Assembly: GCF_043290135.1 (NCBI RefSeq)
Contig: NC_134702.1
Coordinates: 196,014,491 to 196,078,490 of the forward strand
Direction: 5' to 3'
DNA: 64,000 nucleotides
Source of the DNA: Rhipicephalus microplus
Lineage: Eukaryota > Arthropoda > Arachnida > Ixodida > Ixodidae
Shown: positions 9,083-20,956 of the stretch, in pieces
Position numbering within the stretch: the first letter of the stretch is position 1
Layout of the letters: every line of letters starts with the position of its first letter
Notes under the pieces: generated by a model
Seen by the model: the letters and a program-made list of their open reading frames with translations, nothing else
What the model was told of the DNA's origin: nothing
Databases searched by the model: none
Program-made: the position numbers and the translations under genes

Positions 9083-11949
9083 CAAGTAAACGTGGGTGAC
9101 AGTTATATTTTGTGAGGTAACAAAATATTTGTTATTTTTTTATTGATTTTACAATTAGGTAGATAATCTTCTACAAGAGCAAGGTGACTGAACGACAAAG
9201 ACCATCTTGTTATTCTCTGTTCTTTGTGTTGATATACCTAACAAAATAATTTAGGTTCCTCATCCAGAATGGCGGCGTGTAGTATGCAATTTATTCTAAT
9301 TGCTCGGCTAAAATACCATGTCTTAAAGAAAACATCCTATATTAATATTCCTGTGTGTAATCATGTCGCCCTACTTTGTTGCTTGTGATGCAATTTCTTA
9401 CGACTAAAACATGTAACACTTTACTTATCAGTGTTTTTCATTGTATTTCTTTAGAACTTGCATTTTTGGTATATTTAATGTAGTACAATTTTTAAAACTT
9501 CTACTTTTTTGTTAGCCATTCAGCAACACGCCCATTGTTTTGTGACTGACTGGGCACTGTTTTATTGTTTTAGTTTTTTGTTTCTGTGTTCTTTGCTTAA
9601 CTATTTAAAGCTTAAACCTTAGTGTAAGGTTTTGTTTTGGAATAATTTATGATTTTCTGCAGTTTGAGAATCAATACTCATTGGTTTTGACATCTTTGAT
9701 ATGCGATTTCTGCGATGCCATGTACAAAGGGGTAGGAGCTTCGTTAAGCGTTTGGCATAACAGCTGTTCGGTCCCATATTTGCGATTTCTTCCGGCAATT
9801 CTCTAAGGAAAATGGTCAATAAAAGTGCAACTAGAACTGAAACTTCACTCTGCCCTTTTCCGCTTCGACAGGTCCCTGCAGCTAACAAAATTTTGCGCCA
9901 AGCCTTCGGAACCAGCCGACCATTGACTGAGCGACAATGTGGCATTATTACTTCACATGTGACGTCATACTATGCGACTTCTTAATGAATTCATTATGAT
10001 GCCTTCTCAGACTACATGTGTTTTTGCATAGCTCAGGCTGAACGGACGTCTATTTTTGTGGTGTATGATGCACCTGGGGTTTTCAGTTTATAATTCTGCC
10101 AAATAAAACGAGAAGCTCCTATATGTCTTACTGCCTTTATAAAGCGTCAATAGAGATAAGAGCAGTACAGCAAAGAAGAGAAGACCACACGTCCGCAACG
10201 CTCTCCCCCCCTGCTTCTACTGTGCTTCTCCGATCATAGTTGAACAAACAAGGAAGGAATTTACATTAACAGCCCAAACTATGTGCTCTTATCTGCATTA
10301 TATCTGCATTATATCCATTATATCCTATTATATCAATTATCTGCATTATATCCTAATAAATAAAGGTAGAGAAATTGACAGCTGATGTGGCACAGAATTG
10401 CGGACAGCATAATAGTTTTTCAGTTTTAGGAGACAACCAAATATTAAACCTGACAGTCTGGCGGTGCACTTTTTAGTTCACTGCAAGAGCTCATCTGATT
10501 ACCTTTGCAGCTTGGTAAGAACAACGATGAAAAAGTTCATGCGTTTTCTGTTTATCTAAATTTCTGGCCTAGATTCGTCAAGTGATAGCAGAACTCTGGC
10601 AGGGCACAACCATGTAAGCCTTGGTCCGTTCTGTATACTCTATCTAGGGAACACATAGGTCACTGTTCCCATGTTGCGAAGTGATGGCCTCAGGATCCTA
10701 ATCATGTGCTGGGGCTGAGCAGGGAAGCTTAAGTGCGAACTGGATGTAGGAGCACTAGCGGGGTTGATCGGCCCCGGTGAGCGTTTGCGCACGTGAATTG
10801 AGCCGTCACCAGAAGGAAGCTCGATTCGAGCGAAGTCACCCCAGCTGCCCTTCAGGCACGTGCACGGTGCGAGATTTATTCTAGCACGCTCTATTTTTCT
10901 TCCGCATGATAGCATTGGGGAAGTAGCGTATCCCCGTTGAATTTTAATCTGCTTCCTTCCAGCATCCCCACTGCCTGTCAAAAGTAATCTAAAATCTATC
11001 GATGACTCTGCCCAAATGGACTTTGAGTCGCTGACTAAGTGTGTTATGAGCTAAATATGGGCTCCTACACTTGATATTTAACGTCGGCCTTTCAACACCT
11101 ACCATGTCAGTCTCTAGATAAGCAGATATGAATGCCATAGCCCTTTTCACAGGAGAGACAGATCAAGTTTAACGCAAGTAAATATGTCAGATGGCGACGA
11201 ATCAGTAAAATACTTTTCTTTTTATGAGCTGCTAGCTCCGAGTAATTATCATGTTAATGTACACGCAAGCATTTACACTACCTCCTTATTCCAGCTTGAC
11301 GTTTTCAATATGTTAATGAATTTTGATCTGAATAATATTGCACGCAGAATCATTCTTTTATATTGAACACCATGCCATGAAGACGCAATTCATCTGAAAG
11401 TTGGGGCTGTGATACCTTATTCTAATGTAGTAAAAATACATTCGTTTGCATGAAGTTCGCCAAAGTGTAATAGGTGGCCAGGCCAAAGTGTTTCTCAGGC
11501 CAACTTCCTGTGTTTTCTGTAAATAAGTTCTCTTCCTCTTTATTGCAGAAAGTCGTGTAGTCTACATACAAAAAGACATCCATGGAACGCCACTCCCATG
11601 AAAGTTCGGCGTGAGTGATATCTCTGCGTCTGTGCTACTAAGCGCCATCTAGAACGAGTGATGTGGGCATGACTTGGAAACTGCGAGCGCCCCATTGGAT
11701 AACTTGCGTGCTTCTGTTTCAGTTCAATGGCCAAGAATACGGATATGTTTGCTTTAGTACTACACGTCGTTCAAGAGCTACGACAACACAATTGCAATTT
11801 AGTATGGCAGAAAGGCAACTCCTGTGATAACGTTACTGGTAACACAGTGTTGATCCTAAATGTGTTTGACATGCTTCATTTGCGGGCCGACCGCCCAAAA
11901 AAGCAATGCAAAGTTCGATACAGGGTCAATTTTATGGGTTACATGCTCT
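9083..11949. other. Unassigned AT-rich sequence
   Basis: No family is recognised here. It holds a short irregular tandem of TATATCCATTA/ATCTGCATTA at about 10280-10365. It also holds a GC-richer patch at 10640-10980 whose minus strand stays open for 113 codons. Other open frames are short and lack codon or motif support. Confidence 0.6.
10640..10981 (-). other. Open frame with coding-like composition, unrecognised
   Basis: The minus strand is open for 113 codons and includes NLAPCTCLKGSWGDFARI and a Pro/Ser-rich tail ending RPSLRNMGTVTYVFPR. The base composition is richer in GC than the surroundings. A possible splice acceptor (pyrimidine-rich, ending GACAG) lies just upstream on that strand. 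No domain or homologue is recognised. It could be an exon relic, part of an element, or chance. Confidence 0.2.
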
Positions 11950-12203
11950 TATTGTGATAGAAATTTAATGGACACTTTCACCTTGATTTTGCCGCTGGCA
12001 TCGACGTCGGCGAGGGTGTCACCGTCACTCACCTTATAAATATATGTATCTATATATATGAAAACGCAAAAAAGAAGCGAATCCGGAAAGATACCCCGGC
12101 GCGCGGTATCGATTTTGGGACCTTCAGAACGTAATTGCGAGGCCTTCACCACTGAGCCACGAAAAACATGCCCCTCACCGTTCAAACGGCAAGCTATTTA
12201 TAT
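11950..12203 (-). mobile_element. tRNA-headed SINE (pyrimidine/AT-middle family), split by the Gypsy insertion
   Basis: On the minus strand the head contains an A-box-like TGGCTCAGTGG and a B-box-like GGTCCCAAAATCGATACC. A T-rich stretch, a short TATATA tract and the tail GGTGAGTGACGG...AAAGTGTCCAT follow, ending in a CACAATA-type terminus. The same order occurs at 50412-50706. Its first bases (GTAGATATAAATAGCT in the other copy) are split here between 17715-17725 and 12194-12203, so the Gypsy element landed in its 5' edge. Confidence 0.75.
12200..12203. repeat. Left target-site duplication ATAT of the Gypsy element
   Basis: ATAT precedes the left LTR and is repeated at 17715-17718 after the right LTR. 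Confidence 0.7.
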
Positions 12204-12328
12204 TGTCACGTTTCTTAAGACAAACTTGGTTTATTGGGTTCGTTGAGTCGACTAGCCAAGCAGCAGCTCAGACAGATCGTCTTTGTCTTCTTCCACTGCC
12301 GGATCTCACCCAAGCATATTAGGTGGCA
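12204..12328 (-). repeat. 3' LTR of the Gypsy element
   Basis: This 125-bp LTR has TG/CA ends and 5-base inverted tips. It differs from the right copy at two positions (GCAGC versus GCAAC, GATCG versus GACCG). It is short for the family. Confidence 0.9.
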
Positions 12329-12342
12329 TTAATCCCCCCTTT
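12329..12342 (-). other. Polypurine tract of the Gypsy element
   Basis: The minus strand reads AAAGGGGGGATTAA immediately before the 3' LTR start TGCCACC. Confidence 0.7.
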
Positions 12343-12563
12343 GAAAGCATCGACCCGATGCTCGTAACGAAAAAAAATGAAGGCATACACACGCAGATAC
12401 AGAGAACCAAAAGAGGGAGAGTGCCAGTACTCGCAGCGCAAATGAGGAAATTTCGCCAATGCTTGCGCCAAGCGCAAAAACAAAAGGCATAAAAACACAG
12501 GAGAACACGAACAACAGCAGCAGCACAATGTCACGGCATGTCACAACACATGAACCACAAGGG

Positions 12564-15500
12564 CTACTGTGTGAAGTAGGGCTTCAGCCTAACGACATGC
12601 ACGGTTTCGGGCCGAAGCTGTCGACGAGAAGACGCTGCGCCGTCCAAAAATACCTCGTAGGTAAGATCGGTGACACGTCTAAGAACCTTGTACGGTCCAA
12701 AATAACGACTTAGGAGTTTTTCGGATAAGCCTGGTCGCCGGACAGGGGTCCATACCCACACTCGGTCTCCAGGGTGGTAGGTGACGTTTCGATGGCGGAG
12801 GTTGTAACGTCGTGCGTCTTCATCTTGTTGGTGACTGGTGTTTATGCGGGCTAGCTGACGAGCTTCTTTGGCGTATTGAGTGTATTCCTCAGCGTCTGGA
12901 GCGATTTCATTGCTTTGGTCACACGGAAGCATAGCATCGAGCATGGTTCGCACGTTGCGTCCGTAAACGAGTCGGAAAGGCGGAAATCGCGTTGTTTCTT
13001 GCGTTGCCGTATTGTATGCAAACGTGATGTATGGAAGAATTTCGTCCCAGGTTTTGTGTTGTACGTCAACGTACATTGACAGCATGTCCGCTATGGTCTT
13101 GTTAAGCCTCTCTGTCAATCCATTTGATTGCGGGTGATAAGCCGTCGTTTTTCGATGAGTTGTGCAGCTCAATTTAAAAATGTCCTCCATCATTCGTGCT
13201 GTAAATGACGTCCCTCTGTCCGTAATCACGCATGACAGGGCACCATGCCGTAGGACGATTCGGTGCACGTACTGCACGACTCCAGAGGATGTGCCACGGG
13301 GTAACGCTTTTGTTTCAGCATACCGAGTGAGATAATCTGTCGCAACTATAATCCATTTGTTCCCAGAGGACGACAAAGGGAAGGGTCCAAGAAGGTCCAT
13401 TCCCACGAGGTCAAACGGCATCTGTGGTGGTGCGATCGGCTGGAGCAGGCCTGCGGCAGCCTTTCACGTATCGATGTACACTTGTTGATAGTCGCGGCCA
13501 GTAATACTGTTGGCGTACTCTGGAGAGTGTTCGCGAATAGCCCAAATGTCCTGACGTGGGCTCGTCGTGGCACGCAAGGAGGATCTCGTCCCGCATTTCG
13601 GTAGGAACAACGAGTAGGAAGGCTTTGTCGCTACCACGGGCGTTTTTCTTGTAAAAAATGCCTCTTCTTAGACAAAAAGAGGACAGTTCGCGAGCAATGT
13701 GTCGAGGGACTTGAGAGTTCCGGCCTTCCAGGGAATCAATAGCTGGGCGTAATTCGTCGTCTGCCCGCTGTTTTGACATAAATTCGGAATCGCTGACTGC
13801 TCCGAGAAAGGCATCTTCATCCTCGGAGCCCCTGACAGCGTGCCCCACAGGCGCTCGAGAAAGCGCGTCGGCATCTTCATGTTTGCGCCCTGACCTGTAC
13901 ACAATCGTAATATCGAACTCCTGCAAACGCAAACTCCACCGAGCGAGACGGCCGGATGGATCTCTGAGACTTGCCAGCCAGCAGAGCGAGTGGTGGTCAG
14001 TCACCACTTTGAAGGGACGACCGTAGAGGTAAGGCCGAAACTTGGTCGTCACCCACACAACTGCGAAGCATTCTTTTTCCGATGTAGAATAGTTGGCCTC
14101 GGCTCGAGAAAGAGTACGACTGGCGTAAGCTATTACATGTTCAACGCCACCGTGTCGTTGTACAAGGACAGCGCCAAGTCCGACGTTGCTGGCATCTGTA
14201 TGAATTTCTGTAGCAGCGTCCTCATCAAAATGGGCAAGAACAGGGGCTGTTTGCATTCTCCGCCGTAGCTCTGTGAACGCTGCATCTTGTTCTGCGCTCC
14301 AAGTAAAATTAAAATGCACGTCATCCCGAGAGAGTCGCGTAAGAGGTTCAGCTATCTTCGAGAAGTTGGCGATAAATCGGCGATAATACGCGCACAAGCC
14401 GAGGAAACGGCGTACTGCTCTTTTATCTGATGGAACAGGGAAGGCGGCGACAGCAGCAGTTTTGTCTGGATCAGGTCGCACTCCATCCGCACTAATGACA
14501 TGCCCCAGAAATTTCAGCTTTTCGTAGCCAGAGTGGCATTTTTGGGGTTTCAGCGTGAGTTTAGCTGTGCGAATGGCGTCCAGAACGTTTCTCAGACGCT
14601 TCAGATGTTCTTCGAAGCTTTCGGAAAAGATGACCACATCATCGAGGTAGACAAGGCAGCTTTGCCACTTCAAGCCAGCGAGAACTGTGTCCATCATCCT
14701 CTGAAACGTGACTGGGGCAGAACAGAGGCCGAAGGGAAGAACACGGAATTCGTAAAGTCCGTCTGGAGTCGCAAACGCAGTTTTTTCTCGGTCTCGTTCA
14801 TCCACTTCAATTTGCCAATAGCCACTCTTTAGATCGATGGACGAAAAATACTTCGCGCGTCGTAATCTGTCGAGAGAGTCGTCGACCCGTGGAAGCGGGT
14901 AAACGTCTTTTTTCGTGACGCTATTAAGCTTCCTGTAGTCAATACAAAATCGCAGCGTTCCGTCTTTTTTCTTCACTAGAACGACTGGCGAGGACCAAGG
15001 GCTGCTGGATGATTGAATAATCCCGTTATCGAGCATATCTTTCACTTGTGTCTGAATAGCCGCACGTTCTTTGGAAGAAACGCGATAAGGCTGCTGCCGG
15101 ATGGGGCGGACGTCATTGTCGGTAATAATTCGATGCTTGGCGAGGTGTGTTTGATGCACTTTGGAAGAAGAGGCGAAGCAAGACCGAAACTCCTTTAAAA
15201 GGTCATGAAGTGCAGCCTTTCTCTTGTCTGACAGCGTCGAATTAATGTCGATGTGGTCTAGGAATTCTTCATCCTCATGCGTTTCCTCGGACGCGAAGCA
15301 CTCCGTGACGTCGGCAACAGGGTCTCCATAGGCTACGGTGGTTCCGCGGAAAAAATGCCGGTGCTCGTAGTTGAAGTTTGTAACTAGTATTTGTGACGGC
15401 CCGTTATGGACACGCACAACACTTCGGGCAGCACATACACCTTGGAGTAGCAGAAGTGATAAATTGCTTTCAGCCACCACGTCACCGTCCCGGAGGTCTT

Positions 15501-16317
15501 CACAAATGACTTCGATGGGAACAGTCGCTCGGGGCGGCAGCGTCATACTGTCGTCAGCAACACGCAGCGCAGGTCTACGGCAGTTATCAGCGTCTCGATC
15601 TGTTGCGCCTTGAGTCGAGAAGGTCACGATGCGTTCACGGAGATTTTCGATGGCACCGTATTCCCGAAGGAAGTCCATGCTGATAATCAGCTGACGTGAA
15701 CAGTCGCGCAGAACGAGGCAGCTGAGCACAAACGTTGACGCACTAATTTTAACTCTTGCCGTACAGCGACCCAGTGGTGTTACAACGTGTCCTCCAGCAG
15801 TTCGAATTCGCGTTTCATTCCACGGCGTAATCACGTTCCTGAGATCTTTTGCTAGCTTCCCGCTGATAATCGAATAGTCTGCACCAGTGTCTATCAATGC
15901 ATTGACCTGAAAACCGTCAATCAGCACAGGTATGTCAAGTGACACGCGGTCACTGGGTTCAGATGTGGATTTCGGCGTTTCTTCGGTACTGCGATTATTC
16001 TCTGGTTGAATGTCTTCCGTGTTGCGTGCAAGCGTGGATGGGAGGTCTTCCGCACTTTGAGTCCCAGCGACCTTGCCCCCGAAGGCCGCTGCCTTCAGTT
16101 TTCCCGACGGGGGCTTGGAGAGCGTTCCCGTGCCGTCACATCGAAACGTGACCCAGTGGCTGCGGGTCTCCTCGGAGATGGTGACCGTGATTGACGTCGT
16201 GTAAAGGGTGCACGCTGTCGCGCGAGATACTCTTCGATGTCCCTCGGCCTTTGACCAATTCGGGGACGAGGTGAATTGACGGAAAATCCACGCAGGCCAA
16301 GTTGCCGGTATGGGCAT
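12564..16317 (-). pseudogene. pol: Gypsy Pol polyprotein (protease, RT, RNase H, integrase) with one frame break
   Basis: The first frame, 16317-13411, has 968 codons and overlaps the end of gag. It carries the protease active site LIDTGADYSIIS near residue 145. The RT follows with LVKKKDGTLRFCIDYRKLN, then LPFGLCSAPVTFQRMM and the catalytic CLVYLDDVVIF. RNase H follows with IHTDASNVGLGAVL, YSTSEKECFAVVWV and VVTDHHSLCWL. The start of the integrase finger has His pairs in CHDEPTSGHLG. The second frame, 13421-12564, holds the integrase core. Asp is in VGMDLLGPF, Asp in VITDRGTSF, and Glu in SNGLTERLNK. The GPY/F motif is RYFGPYKVL, and the C-terminus is VVRLKPYFTQ. Around 13440-13475 the finger's first Cys (VKGC) is present, but the CQRRK segment is missing and the frame shifts. 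Translation of Pol probably relied on frameshifting from gag (family knowledge). Confidence 0.92.
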
Positions 16318-17546
16318 TCGCGGTAAATGTGACCAGCCTCACCGCAATGATAGCAGAGGTGTCGTCTGTCCGGCGTACGCCAGAGATCAGACTTGCGCGT
16401 CGGTGCACGGCGACCATCGATGTCCAAACCAGCGTGCGCCGACTGAATTGCGACTGACGGCATCATTGTCTGGATCGGGACGTATGGAACTGTCTGAAGC
16501 GGAACGTGCGGCACTGTCGGGATCGGGACGTGCGGCACTGGCTGGGTCGGGACTCCTTGACCAGAACGAGGCGTGGCAGATCGCAAGGCTTCCGCGTACG
16601 TACGACGGCGACTGTCAGTAGACACATGAGCCGTTCCCGGATCAACCGACATCAGCGGAAAACGATGGGCGTGCAACATCTGTTGGACCTCGTCACGGAT
16701 GACACTGGTGATAGAACCAACATCGATTGGTCTTGTCCCGTACATCTTTTCCATTTCTTCCCGGACGACAGATCGGATGATCTCGCGAATCCATTCGGGG
16801 CTCTTGCTCCCAGGGGTGGTGAAAATTTCGGGGGTTGAGGCAGCATTCACTTGACGGTCAAACAGGGCAGACCGTTGGTGCAGTACTTCCTCCATTGTTG
16901 CCGCTTCAGTAAGGAACTCAGCAACACTCTTAGGGGGACTACGCACCAAACCAGCAAAAAGTTGTTCCTTCACACCACGCATGAGGTGGCGCAACTTTTA
17001 TTTTTCTGCCATAGCAGGATCCGCTCGCTTGAAAAGCCGTGTCATGTCCTCAACGTACATCGAGACGGTCTCGTTTGGCATCTGGATGCCTCATTGTAGT
17101 GCACGCTCCGCTCGTTCGCGGCGGTCGGGACTCCTGTAGGTCTCCAGAAGGCGACGCTGGAACTCGCGCCAAGATGTCAGAACATCATCCCTGTTCAAAA
17201 ACCACATCTTGGCACCGTTCTTCAGGCAAGTGTACACGTTCCGGAGCTTCGCGGCATCATCTCAGTAATTTATCGCTGCGACACGTTCGAACTCACTCAG
17301 CCAGTCGTCAACATCTTCATGCTGCTCTCCATGAAAGGGGCTAGGCATGAGCGGGTTCTGGACGGTGCAGAAGATCGGCGTGGAAGGCGTCGGAGCTTGC
17401 ACGGGATCTTGTGTCGAAGTCATAGTCGCTGCGTCAGTGGTTGGTGTCTCAGGTGGTAGGCCTCGTTGGCGGCGGCTTACTCTATGAACAGGAGTGTCCA
17501 CGGGTGCAGGGCTTGTGTTCCGGCTGCTGGACGGGGTCTTGGGCAT
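16095..17546 (-). pseudogene. gag: Gypsy Gag with three in-frame stops
   Basis: The frame starts at ATG 17544-17546 with a Pro/Thr-rich leader (MPKTPSSSRNTSPAP). The Gag core follows with PSPFHGEQHEDVDDWLSEFE, then FQRRLLETYRSPD, MPNETVSMYVEDMTRLF and LMRGVKEQLFAGL. The C-terminal half has PHVPIPTVPHVP-type repeats and one CCHC zinc knuckle, CYHCGEAGHIYREC, then a basic tail ending at 16095. Stops fall after AAINY (TGA, about 17262), before GIQMPNE (TGA, about 17094) and after PAMAEK (TAA, about 17000). All other residues keep the family pattern, so decay is recent. It overlaps pol by about 220 bases. Confidence 0.88.
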
Positions 17547-17567
17547 CGGGTGGGTCGTGAGACGTTG

Positions 17568-17585
17568 TACCCAGCAACTCCACCA
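17568..17585 (-). other. Primer-binding site of the Gypsy element
   Basis: Four bases past the 5' LTR the minus strand reads TGGTGGAGTTGCTGGG. A TGG start complementary to a tRNA CCA end is expected. The matching tRNA is not identified. Confidence 0.55.
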
Positions 17586-17589
17586 GTAT

Positions 17590-17714
17590 TGTCACGTTTC
17601 TTAAGACAAACTTGGTTTATTGGGTTCGTTGAGTCGACTAGCCAAGCAGCAACTCAGACAGACCGTCTTTGTCTTCTTCCACTGCCGGATCTCACCCAAG
17701 CATATTAGGTGGCA
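17590..17714 (-). repeat. 5' LTR of the Gypsy element
   Basis: This is the partner of 12204-12328. It is followed by the duplicated ATAT at 17715-17718 and then by the displaced 5' edge of the SINE. Confidence 0.9.
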
Positions 17715-17718
17715 ATAT

Positions 17719-20169
17719 CTACGACTTACAACTGGTGGCGGGTGGGGGGGGGGAGCTCTCGTCTTTTCAGCATTACGAGCAAGGTTGTACAATGAGCACG
17801 TGTCGCCGCATCATCACGACGTGGCAGCGAGCACTGTTCTTTCCAACGCGTACATTGCGCCGAGGAGAGAAGGGGGTGGACGCTCAGTCGCGCGCCCTAA
17901 TCTTGAGTTCGGAAGGATCATACTTCTTGGCAGGCCTTTGGCTTTCACCGGAACAATTCTGATGTAATTACAGGGCGCACAATGGTCAGTGCAATCGTTG
18001 TACAGTTTTCGTTTGCAAAAAAAGCGCGCTTATGAGACACAGCGAAGTAAAAACTGACACGCTTATTCAGGCTCATCTGTATATGTGAGCACATTTACTG
18101 CGTCATTTGTGCGTGAAAACTGCGGGACACGTTACGATCTGCTTGGTTTTCTGGACGTTACCTTCCCATTTATTGCTATTGCGTTTATTATTTCGCCTCG
18201 AAGGTGGATCTGTGATATTTTTTAATGCTGCGTTAAGTGGACCTTAGCTGTAGCAAGGCTGAACATGGTTTGAACTTCGCAGTAGAAGGTTGTAGCAAGC
18301 AAGTTTGGGCCTGTGTGTTTACCTTATCTGCATTGGTACTCCCACTTCTGTAATCGGCTTCAAAATGGACAGCGATGTTCTGATGACAGTGGCAGCGACT
18401 CTAACTGTAGAAGCCCGGGCTCGCGCGTCTTCTCGGTATGCTGGATCTGTCCTCACGGAACGCACATGATCAGTATTTACCTAACGTTTCACTCCCTGTA
18501 TTGGGGATGTTGTTTCGACCATAGCCTCTTGTGTACCGTTTCCCTCGCTTTATACTCCAGATCCCCTTGGTGCTGCCCGTCTAAATTGGCGATAGCAGCA
18601 CGCTTCGCTTTTAGGATCGCGGCTCTTTCCGCGGGAGTGCAATTTATCCTCAAGCCAGTCATGACTGCTATGGTTAGGTGCGAGTTTCGTCACAGCAATT
18701 TGTTGGGCTCACTGCTCTGTTCCTTTTTAGTGGACTAGAGGGGAGTACAGGAATATGCCAAATTTTTTTGACGCACACCCATTTATACAATATTGGTAAC
18801 TTTGTGACACGAGTTACAAGGATGACGTCCTCAACCACTTAGATGTTAAATACTCACGGGCCTTTTTTATGCATGTCCTTAAGACAACCATAAGGTAAAA
18901 ATCATTTGTTTCTTCTTTTATTGTTTCTCAGTATATGTGTTGATCCTTTCCAGCCAACCTCCGGAAGTTTTCGCCGAGAAAAATGTTTCTACACTGCCTC
19001 CAGGGTTCGGCTTGCGTTTGATCAGGTTAGCAAGAAGTCACGTGGTACCCCAATAAACAAGTGTAACATCATGTCACTTCATCTGAGTCACGTATTCATG
19101 ACATGAGAAATTTTAGCGAACTGAGACGTCGTGATCAAATCTTGGGGTGACATCATCATGAAATGCTAATTTTAGGCATGTCTTGTATTGAGGCCGGTGA
19201 ATGCCAATATTCTAGTTTCATGAGGCACCTAATGCAATAGTCATATTGACAATGCAAATTACACAACGGCACTGGGATAGTTTTGTAATTAGTACCAGTC
19301 ACACGAATAGACCCTAGATATTACGAAACGCGTAATAAAACGTGTATTTGGTTGCATTATTTCCTGAAGTTATTAGAAGACTCTTCTTTGTGCCAGAGAT
19401 TCCAGTGACGGTGGCGTTAGCTTAACACGCGAGTAAACCCAGCACTGGTAGACCGCAATAATGTGGTTGCACACACAGAGACCAGAGAATGTGTGCTGGT
19501 AACATGCGTATTTGCATGCCCGGTTTTCCATCTTGATCGTTGACTTGTTGGCGTTCATTCATATGTGATGCAGAAATATATACTGTTATCGCCAGCCTCT
19601 TATATATACTCTTATCGCCAGCCTTTTCAAGCTACCAGATGTTCCTACCGACATGTTTCATGCATTAAACTCCTTGTTGACAGTCGCTGCAAAAGTGCTG
19701 CGCTGCTAAATATGTGGGAGAAGGTTCCCTGCCCGGCAAAGAGAAAGTAAAATGTTGAGACGAAGCATTGCGCAACGTAAAAAAGGTATTGAAAAAATGA
19801 AAGAAAACGAAGAAAAAAAGGCTTGTGAGGAACGTCCAAGCCATTCTTCGCTTCTCCAGATTTGCCGGCAGAGAAATAATTCCTCTTGTTTCTGTTTTAC
19901 GGGCCGTAATGCGGGGGGTGCATTTGACGATAGCACCAGCTGGATTATAGTTCGTGCACCGATCGGACTGAGGATCAATCCTAAGCTTTCTCTCCATGCA
20001 AAATATTTCGGAGGTGGACTTTGGTTCATGTACAGCTCATGAAAGTTATCGTGATGTGTAAGGCCGATGTGAATGCACGTACCATTTTTGAAGACCTCGT
20101 TATGTCGTACGTCGTGGTACGTTTAGGCTTAGTGTTACCCTAATTCTTTGCTTACAACTCCTTCATGTT
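17719..20169. other. Unassigned sequence right of the Gypsy element
   Basis: The first 10 bases are the separated SINE 5' edge. A poly-G run sits at about 17745-17753. The region to 17990 is GC-richer, and 18310-18740 is open on the plus strand for 141 codons without any recognised motif. The rest is AT-rich with no assignable content. Confidence 0.5.
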
Positions 20170-20956
20170 TTAGGGGCGAAGCTCCTTAAAACGGCACCCG
20201 TTCGTCCCTCGTAGTAGTCGTAGTCGTAGTGTGTAACCAGTCTTACGTTCTGACCTGCAAGGTGGGGCTGGTGGAAGATTTCTCCTGTGCGTTGTTGAAC
20301 AATAAAAAAAATCCCAGCGTGCACGTTAACTAAAAGACGAATTCTTCTGTCTATCATTCCCAATTAGCACTCATTCGCATGGACGTTGAGCACTATCTGA
20401 CAAGAAAGGGTTGCTACGTTATACTCGCTGGGCGTAACCTCCTTGGTTTTAGATAGGTTTAGCGAGCGTTGGGCCGCAGTGCCATGAATACAGTGAACTA
20501 GTATATACCATGAACTCGAGGTGGCTAAAGGTGGGAAGTAGACACGAAGCGCAAGCCGTAGAAAAGTGTTCGTGTGCCACGTCTCGTTTAGTCCTTGAAA
20601 TACCCACTGGATTGTGGTGCTTCTATATGGGGAATATATGATGAAAAAATGCGAGATCGTGGTATTTTGAGTGTTGAACAGATGGATGAACGGACACACA
20701 GGCAGACTCATGGATGGACGCACGAATGGCTGCACGGACAGATTGACGCATGGATGGACGCAGGGGCGGATGCATAAAATTACGCAAGGACAGATGCATA
20801 GATGAACGTGCGGACGCACGAACAGACGCATGCGCGGACGGGTGATAGGACGAACGGACGGTCACGCAGGTGGACGTACGGAAGGGCGGAAGCAAGCACG
20901 AATGGGCACACGTATGCTTCGCCCCACTCTCCATCATTCACTCCGTGGATATGCTG
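20170..20956 (+). mobile_element. Repeat with inverted ends and an internal minisatellite, copy A
   Basis: It starts TTAGGGGCGAAGCTCC and carries near its right end the inverted match GCTTCGCCCC (20916-20925), then a short tail CATCATTCACTCCGTGG and ATATGCTG. The left third includes a TAGTCGTAGTCG trinucleotide run. From about 20680 to 20880 it is a degenerate tandem of GGACGNATGGA-type units that creates spurious Arg/Pro/Ser/His ORFs on the minus strand. Copy B at 26485-27129 has the same ends and the same kind of middle. No transposase is present, so it is either a non-autonomous DNA element or an unclassified repeat. Confidence 0.55.

Larger units (their letters stand above)
12204..17714 (-). 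mobile_element. Structurally complete Ty3/Gypsy retrotransposon
   Basis: This 5.5-kb element has 125-bp LTRs (TGTCACG...GGTGGCA) at both ends and ATAT duplications. It has a primer-binding-like site beside the right LTR, a purine tract (AAAGGGGGGATTAA on minus) beside the left LTR, and gag then pol in the order protease-RT-RNase H-integrase. The two LTRs differ at two of 125 positions, both transitions, so the insertion is young. The coding capacity is damaged: gag has three in-frame stops and pol has one frame break in the integrase zinc finger. It sits inside a SINE. Confidence 0.92.

Noticed and set aside
13990..15613. Plus-strand ORFs of 60-110 codons
   Set aside because: They are shadows of the Gypsy pol on the other strand.
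18313..18738. 141-codon plus-strand ORF
   Set aside because: Cys/Ser/Leu-rich with no motif; the antisense strand is equally open in part, so no coding call is justified.
20364..20937. 155- and 104-codon minus-strand ORFs
   Set aside because: Same minisatellite artefact in the other copy of the repeat; no conserved domain.
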